A stretch of 64,000 bases of DNA from Trichostrongylus colubriformis. Its lineage: Eukaryota; Nematoda; Chromadorea; Rhabditida; Trichostrongylidae. How positions within the stretch are numbered: the first letter of the stretch is position 1; each line of letters starts with the position of its first letter. Shown here one piece after another: positions 59,213 through 64,000 of this stretch. Location of the stretch: NCBI GenBank assembly GCA_963978905.1, contig OZ022257.1, forward strand, positions 43,472,203 through 43,536,202. Reading direction: 5' to 3'. The notes below the pieces were generated by a model that worked only from the letters and a program-made list of their open reading frames with translations, had not been told where the DNA came from and searched no databases. Made by a program: the position numbers and the translations under genes.

Positions 59213-62200
59213 CTAGCTGACTAGTCTAGGGTCAATAGAAGAGCGGTATTTCATATCCCCTTGGCCATTATAAAAAATGAGCTGAGTCTGTTGCGGCGTG
59301 ATATCCATCAATACAAATCCTCCATTTGAGAAGCCGAGTTGTGATAATGGATTCCACCATGAGGTAGGGTAACTGAAAACAGAGCTGAATTCATTCTCAA
59401 CAACCGAACTCCGCACTTATACGAAAAAGTCACAATCTTACCGGAATTTGAGGTTTTCCGCCTTCACTGTGTACAGATGCTTTTTCGATCGATCGCTACG
59501 TGATGCCGCTCCAGAAAGCACATAATGTATCTGATGGTTGCCCCTCCCAGGGTAAACAACATGCTGAAACGTTCCAAATAAGTAACGAACAACATTCATC
59601 CTCGAGAAAATGTACAGTTCAACGGAAAAGGAATTCAGGTTAGGCGAAAGGTAAGATTTGGTGCGCCCTAGCTCAGTACTCGGCCTAACGGAAGGGGGGG
59701 GGGGGGTTGTCCCTGCAGAGACCTGCGAGAAGCGTTAGAATCTAAATTTTCTGTAAGCAGATGAGAAACTGTGAAGTAAATATTTTCTGCTTCAAGCGAG
59801 AATACATCGCAATAAATACATTGCAACTCTACAATACGTCATCTGTCGCGAATAGCGAGGATCGCTCCTTAGTTCCTTAGGTGCGCGGGTTCCCGTGGGT
59901 TTGACCGCCGCCTTGCCATGTTGGTCATATTCCGTGATCGCGCGGCAACGTGCGATGGCTGCCTACCGCAGCACCATCACGGACCTCCCCGGGCAGTCGT
60001 CTTCTCTGGGTTCGTCACGTCGTGTGGTACGTTCGTCTAATCCACCCAACCACACGAGCCTCACTATTGAGGCCGGCGGCGGCACCACGGGGCTTGGGCC
60101 CTTAGAATCAGCAATGGATATTTCCCCAACTTCGGAAATCACCTGAATTATCACTACTGGGTCGTCGGACGGGGCTCGTAGCGAGAGCCCGGCGTGAGTT
60201 GTATTTTAATCCAGTTTCATGTCGTATTGTTCATGGTAGTAGTTCATATAAACCTAATACTGTTCTTGTGTGTTTCTCTTGAGTGTTTTCAAGGGTGTTC
60301 CCTCGCTCCTTCTTGCACCGTATCTGTCAGTATCATATTATTTGGTGTCATTGTGCAACTCGGTACTATCGGGGAAAGTTCCCAGGCGTCAGCCTGGTTG
60401 ACTAGGGTACCCCTCTCCCCATTAGTTCAGGTAGGCATATTAGGACCCCGGGAGGGCAGGCTAGGCGCGGTCCGCGATCAATGCGGACCGCCCATGGGGC
60501 ACCGTTTGCGACATCATCAGTTACTGGTATTGCAGAGGTCAAAAGAGGGTCGCACTTGGTACCCGTAGAGGAGGGTGATTGTCCTGAAGTGACTATTTTC
60601 CTCGACACCTGGGAGTGCCCTGCCTACAGTCTGGGCACTTGACACCACGCTGTGACTACATTTTGGAAGAAGACTATATGTCGTAGCTACAGTCATGGAA
60701 TGAAAGCTTCCATTTCTGCTTCAGCAATACTCACCCATAATCAAATTTTCATGTACTTGAATAAATCAGTGGAAAATGTCAGTTGAAAGAAGCGATTGAA
60801 CTAGGTGCCATATGCCGAAGTTTTCTTGCCGTATTCGATTTCCGTTCTACGAGTACTATAACATTCCAGAGGCTAGGTGGTGTAGTGAAAAGTGGCGTGC
60901 ACTCCTACTCTCATGGTGCAGACAGCAAATCTCGAATCAGCGCCGGCCCAAGCCAATCAAGCCCTTCATCCCTCCGAGGCCGATGAATTGCTACCAGAAC
61001 CGTTTGGCAGGATAAAAGCACTGAATTATACATGGCTACCACCCGCAAGTCATTGTATAGGACAAATCGCAGTCACCGTTTACCACGATTCTGATCGAAC
61101 TAAAATGCGCAACAAATTCCAAAAAGGGATTGTTCTACACCAAAACTTTATTCTTCATCCTTGTATAGCGTTTACATTTTTGGTGCCTGCCATAGTGTAC
61201 CCAAAGCGAAGCGTTAGGCAACGAATCCTTGCCAGTGGGGGTCGAATTTCAGTTTCTTGGGAAAGGATACCGTTTCATGTCTGTATTAAAAGAGGGAGTA
61301 TCTAAGTGCGACACAATGTTGGACCCTGGTTTCTACCTGTTACCTATCCAAGGTCTGCAGTTGCATTTACATAGGTCACATGGCAGGCTTTGACGCATGG
61401 ACTGCATGAACTAGCATTATTCATGATGTTATTAAGGATAAATAAGGAAGTTTTTGGCGTTAATCAATTCCTAGTGCGGGGCATCTCCTTCAAGTCATTG
61501 CGTAGGCCTAACCATGTTCACCCTCCACCACGATTCTTAATGCCTTCCATCCCTCTGGTACACCGGAGGGATGAAAAGTTTGGTTAGCTTGGACGAGGGT
61601 TGATGCGGAATTTGATCTTTGCATCATGAGAGTGGGAGTGCACGCCACATGTCACTATATCACCACCCACGGCACTCCCCGCTGTCGAGGGAAATAGCCG
61701 CCTCAGTACGAGCCCTTTCCCTACGGGTACGAAATACGACCTCCTCCTTTTTTGACTCCCACAATATCAGTGTCTTGGCGGACTGTATAGTTGCAATGTG
61801 TTTTATTGCTATGCATTCTTACTTGAGGGAAAAACATTTATTTCACATTTCCTTCACAAGTTCGCTTCGAAGAACCCTTCGCTTCTCATCTCCTCATTGA
61901 AGGTTTAGTTTCTAGAGCATACCGAGGATCACTGCACTGACGACCCCCTCATCCAGTCAAATATGACCCCCACTTCTGTCGAGGTATCCTCTACTCCCGA
62001 TGTACCCTGCCTCCAATCATTCATGATGGATTAGGTTGATTCATGATAAATCGGATAAATTGACAAATTTTAATCATTGTCGTACAACTTTTTAACGACA
62101 ACTGGGAATCACTTGCAATATGCTCCATCTTTATCGATGATTTTCTGCTACTGGTTAGGCAGATCGCGGATGCCCTCGCTCCAGAAGGCCGGAAGCTGGG

Positions 62201-63399
62201 ACTCAAAGAAGTTCTCGAGAACCCTCTTGACGTCGTCGCAAGTTTTGAAGTCGTGGCCATCCAGGTGGCGTTGGAGGTGAGAGGAAAGTGGGAATCCGAA
62301 AGGGCCGGTCTGGGGAGTACGGTGGGTGTGGAAGCACGGAGCAACTGTACGAGAGCAGCTCGGCCTTGGTCGATCTTGCAATGTGCGGTCTCGCGTTGTC
62401 ATGCTGGAAGTAGACATGTGACCGCCTTCGTTGCGAATTTTGGACATTTGCCTTCAATTCTCGTAATCGACGAATGTAGACATCGGCGGATACTGTTGTA
62501 CCTTCATCGAGCAGCTCCCAGTATTCTACGCCGTGTACGCTCCACGAAATGCGGTTTTCGTCTTCGATGGAATAGTCGTCCGACGCAAACTTCGAATGCC
62601 ACAAGTACACTGTAGTTCTGGCGGGTGCATGCTCCTTGTTAACTACCTTTGGGCGTCTTTCAATATCCGCGGGTTTTTGGCCAGATAGCGATGGAAATAG
62701 TATGACGTTGCGAATGTGGTCTCTGGACGGCTTGAAATTTTGCGGCATGCTAGTGGAATGAAAGTTTGGAGGGTTTGTTTGAATATGTTTTGAAGAGCTT
62801 TTTGTACTCATTCCAACGGTACCTCGCGCATCCATTTTCGTCAACTCATTGCTGACTTATGATCCCTGAAAGTCATCACTACCATTTGTCCGATTCATAT
62901 TGTATCAACCTAATAATATATGGGTGTAAATATGGAATCACCGAAAAGCTAGAGAATGGAAAACTGTGCCGTACAGAACCCTCATGACCATTTCTTTGTG
63001 AGTCATTCATATGTGACAACAATTCTATTTGCACTCTCCGTCCACCGTGTATGGTCAAAAAACCTGTAGGAGTGAGAGCAAGGAAATGTGTAAGATGAGA
63101 CATCAACCGTTTATGGAGCAGTGGTGCCTACCTGCACGGGCACACAAGAACACTAGGCACGGCTGAGATCTGGGTGTTATAACCTAGGAAGCCCATACCG
63201 CAGTGGATGGGTGCGACATACGAATTTTTAGCCGTACGGTAAAACTTTTACCTGAAGGATATGATCATGACCAGCGAAATAGGCTGACACGTTGAATCTT
63301 ACAAGCATTGGGTCCAATCTCTCCTGAAGACATTGTGTTGGTCCGTGAGACGACACCGAATGTATCGGATAGTGACCAGCAACGAATAGGTAGTCCGCT
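59213..63399 (-). CDS. ACP5: Purple (tartrate-resistant) acid phosphatase, last three exons
   Basis: Exons 63399-63252, 59563-59442 and 59372-59213 join in phase and match the C-terminal third of TRAP/ACP5 enzymes. The first reads LFVAGHYPIHSVSSHGPT and ends FAGHDHILQ. AGHYP and GHDH supply the three conserved histidine ligands of the di-metal centre. The next has IHYVLSGAASRSD (TRAP: GYVLSGAGNF), and the last has GFSNGGFVLMDI then the stop after DPRLVS. The enzymes hydrolyse phosphomonoesters at acid pH and are secreted or lysosomal. The N-terminal two thirds with the remaining metal ligands would lie beyond 64000 or in unrecognised sequence at 63400-64000. The 3.7-kb second intron is filled with repeats and a mariner, yet the exon frames are intact. 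C-terminal extension after the phosphatase fold looks nematode-specific. The symbol marks the family only. Confidence 0.88.
60530..60622 (+). mobile_element. Family Z right-end fragment
   Basis: GGTCGCACTTGGTACCCG to CTCGACACCTGGGAGTGCCCTG, the terminal region seen at the right ends of Z copies 1 and 5. No matching left end was found nearby. It lies in the acid phosphatase intron. Confidence 0.65.
60858..61160 (+). repeat. SINE-like dispersed repeat, copy 2
   Basis: It begins near AGGTGGTGTAGTGAAAAGTG with a tRNA A-box-like head, then CTCCTACTCTCATGGTGCAG, CTTCATCCCTCCGAGGCCGA, CAAGTCATTGTATAGGAC and CACGATTCTGATCG, in the order seen at 11138-11400. It lies inside the phosphatase intron. Confidence 0.65.
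61480..61650. repeat. Two SINE fragments in inverted orientation
   Basis: CAAGTCATTGCGTAGGCC and CACCACGATTCTTAATG (plus) are the inner part of the SINE. From about 61555 the complement of its head follows (CGGAGGGATGAAAAG to GCATCATGAGAGTGGGAGTG). Two insertions head to head, or a rearrangement, would produce this. Confidence 0.6.
61668..62009 (+). mobile_element. Short hAT-like MITE, second copy
   Basis: Ends CACGGCACTCCCCGCTGTCG and ACTCCCGATGTACCCTG, about 342 bp, the same family as 9608-9956. Shared inner words include TTTTATTGCTATGCATTCTTAC or variants. Immediately to its right lies the short mariner at 62031. Confidence 0.7.
62031..62913 (-). mobile_element. Short mariner derivative, copy 2
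   Basis: 883 bp, ends TTAGGTTGATTCATGATAAA and complement. The minus strand keeps KHIQTN..HIRNVILFPSLSGQ, HSKFASDDYSIEDENR joined directly to WSVHGVEYWELLDEG, and VYFQHDNARPH then LPHPPYSPD. The central part with the first catalytic aspartate is missing at the same junction as in 50493-51391, and a frameshift follows SPD. Non-autonomous. Confidence 0.88.
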
Positions 63400-64000
63400 C
63401 TGGAAAGATTAGACAATCAAAAATTTGTTTGATAGAAGTGGAGGCAACGGATTTGTTTTTGTGTGACGGCTGGAATTCTTTGATGATCATTCACGTGGTG
63501 GAAGACTTTCAAACAAGGTTGGAAAGCTCTGGCTCTTTACAAGCTACCTCTCATGCACCTCATGCTAAACGCACTCACAGCCTTAGCCTGCCGCCACACG
63601 TCACAGACGTGATTCCGTTCACACCATTATGACGTTCTTGAAAACGTGTTCACATCCAAAACCAGCTAGAAATGGGGTACTATTTTGGTTTATAGTTCGA
63701 CCTGTTTTTGGCCATTCTTTAGAATTTTGTCAGAATCGCATATTTCAACTTCTCTGACGCACGCTACTAAGGCAACACGGTGGGCGCCAACGGGTTAAAA
63801 AGAAATACGGTTTTGTGGGGCTTTACTCGGTACCCGTTTCCAATGAAGCAAACCATAATTGCTTATTGTCTTAAGCACGTGATTCTATAGAAATTTCACT
63901 TCTGATGCATTGGCCACCTTTCAGTGTGGTTCAGCACCCATCCGCCCCTTGACACGAAACCGATAATTTCGATCGATATCGATCCACCCCACGATCTATA
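63400..64000. other. Upstream intron sequence of the acid phosphatase gene
   Basis: The acceptor TCTTTCCAG lies directly above exon 63399. I could not find a further phosphatase exon (no GDWG, GDNFY or GNHD motif) before the window ends, so this is probably intron. Confidence 0.5.

Noticed and set aside
1..64000. CRISPR arrays, rRNA genes, bacterial operons or a complete virus
   Set aside because: None found: no regularly spaced identical repeats with unique spacers, no rRNA motifs, and the genes have spliceosomal introns. The only virus-like sequence is the decayed BEL/Pao element.

Overview
The window is nuclear DNA of a nematode, most likely a clade V strongylid of hookworm type. The main signs are short GT-AG introns with TTTCAG acceptors, protein-coding genes matching nematode families, a near-perfect copy of the nematode spliced leader SL1 inside a repeat, and a heavy load of mariner, BEL/Pao, piggyBac-like, Mutator-like, fold-back and hAT-like elements. 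No bacterial feature, rRNA gene, intact tRNA gene or CRISPR array was seen. Species level is inference.

Layout. 0.6-3.1 kb (minus): a complete ten-exon WD40+FYVE gene (wdfy-2 type), for which all exons join in frame. 4.5-6.75 kb (minus): exons of a gene I do not recognise, on the same strand. 9.6-13.4 kb: a short hAT-like MITE, a SINE, a large fold-back element and a decayed coding stretch. 18.8-21.2 kb (plus): a six-exon bZIP transcription factor of NFIL3/E4BP4 type, followed on the same strand at 22.0-22.5 kb by the 3' exons of a second bZIP gene. 25.1-35.1 kb: a transposon block with an SL1-bearing LTR-like repeat, a full-length but broken mariner, a fold-back element with tRNA-like arms, and a decayed BEL/Pao retrotransposon running into a repeat I call family Z. 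36.6-39.1 kb: a possible tiny secreted peptide gene, a palindromic MITE, a possible small gene and a piggyBac-like remnant. 39-45.7 kb is mostly featureless. 45.7-58.5 kb: nested copies of family Z with mariner, Mutator-like and self-insertions, and a second SL1-bearing repeat. 59.2-63.4 kb (minus): the last three exons of a purple acid phosphatase (TRAP/ACP5 type), whose large intron is filled with repeats.

The most unusual item is family Z. It has CAGGG/CCCTG ends and carries tandem arrays of 40-51 nt modules, each flanked by splice-site-like sequence, so it resembles a mobile micro-exon cassette. One copy also encodes exons of a single-pass membrane protein. Two Z copies have inserted at the same octamer of other Z copies. 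Several insertions can be proved from inside the window, because an uninterrupted paralogous site is also present.

The genes show no shared pathway: an endosomal PI3P-binding scaffold, transcription factors and a secreted or lysosomal phosphatase. Their same-strand neighbours (two bZIP genes; the wdfy-2 gene and the unknown gene) are the only hints of linkage.
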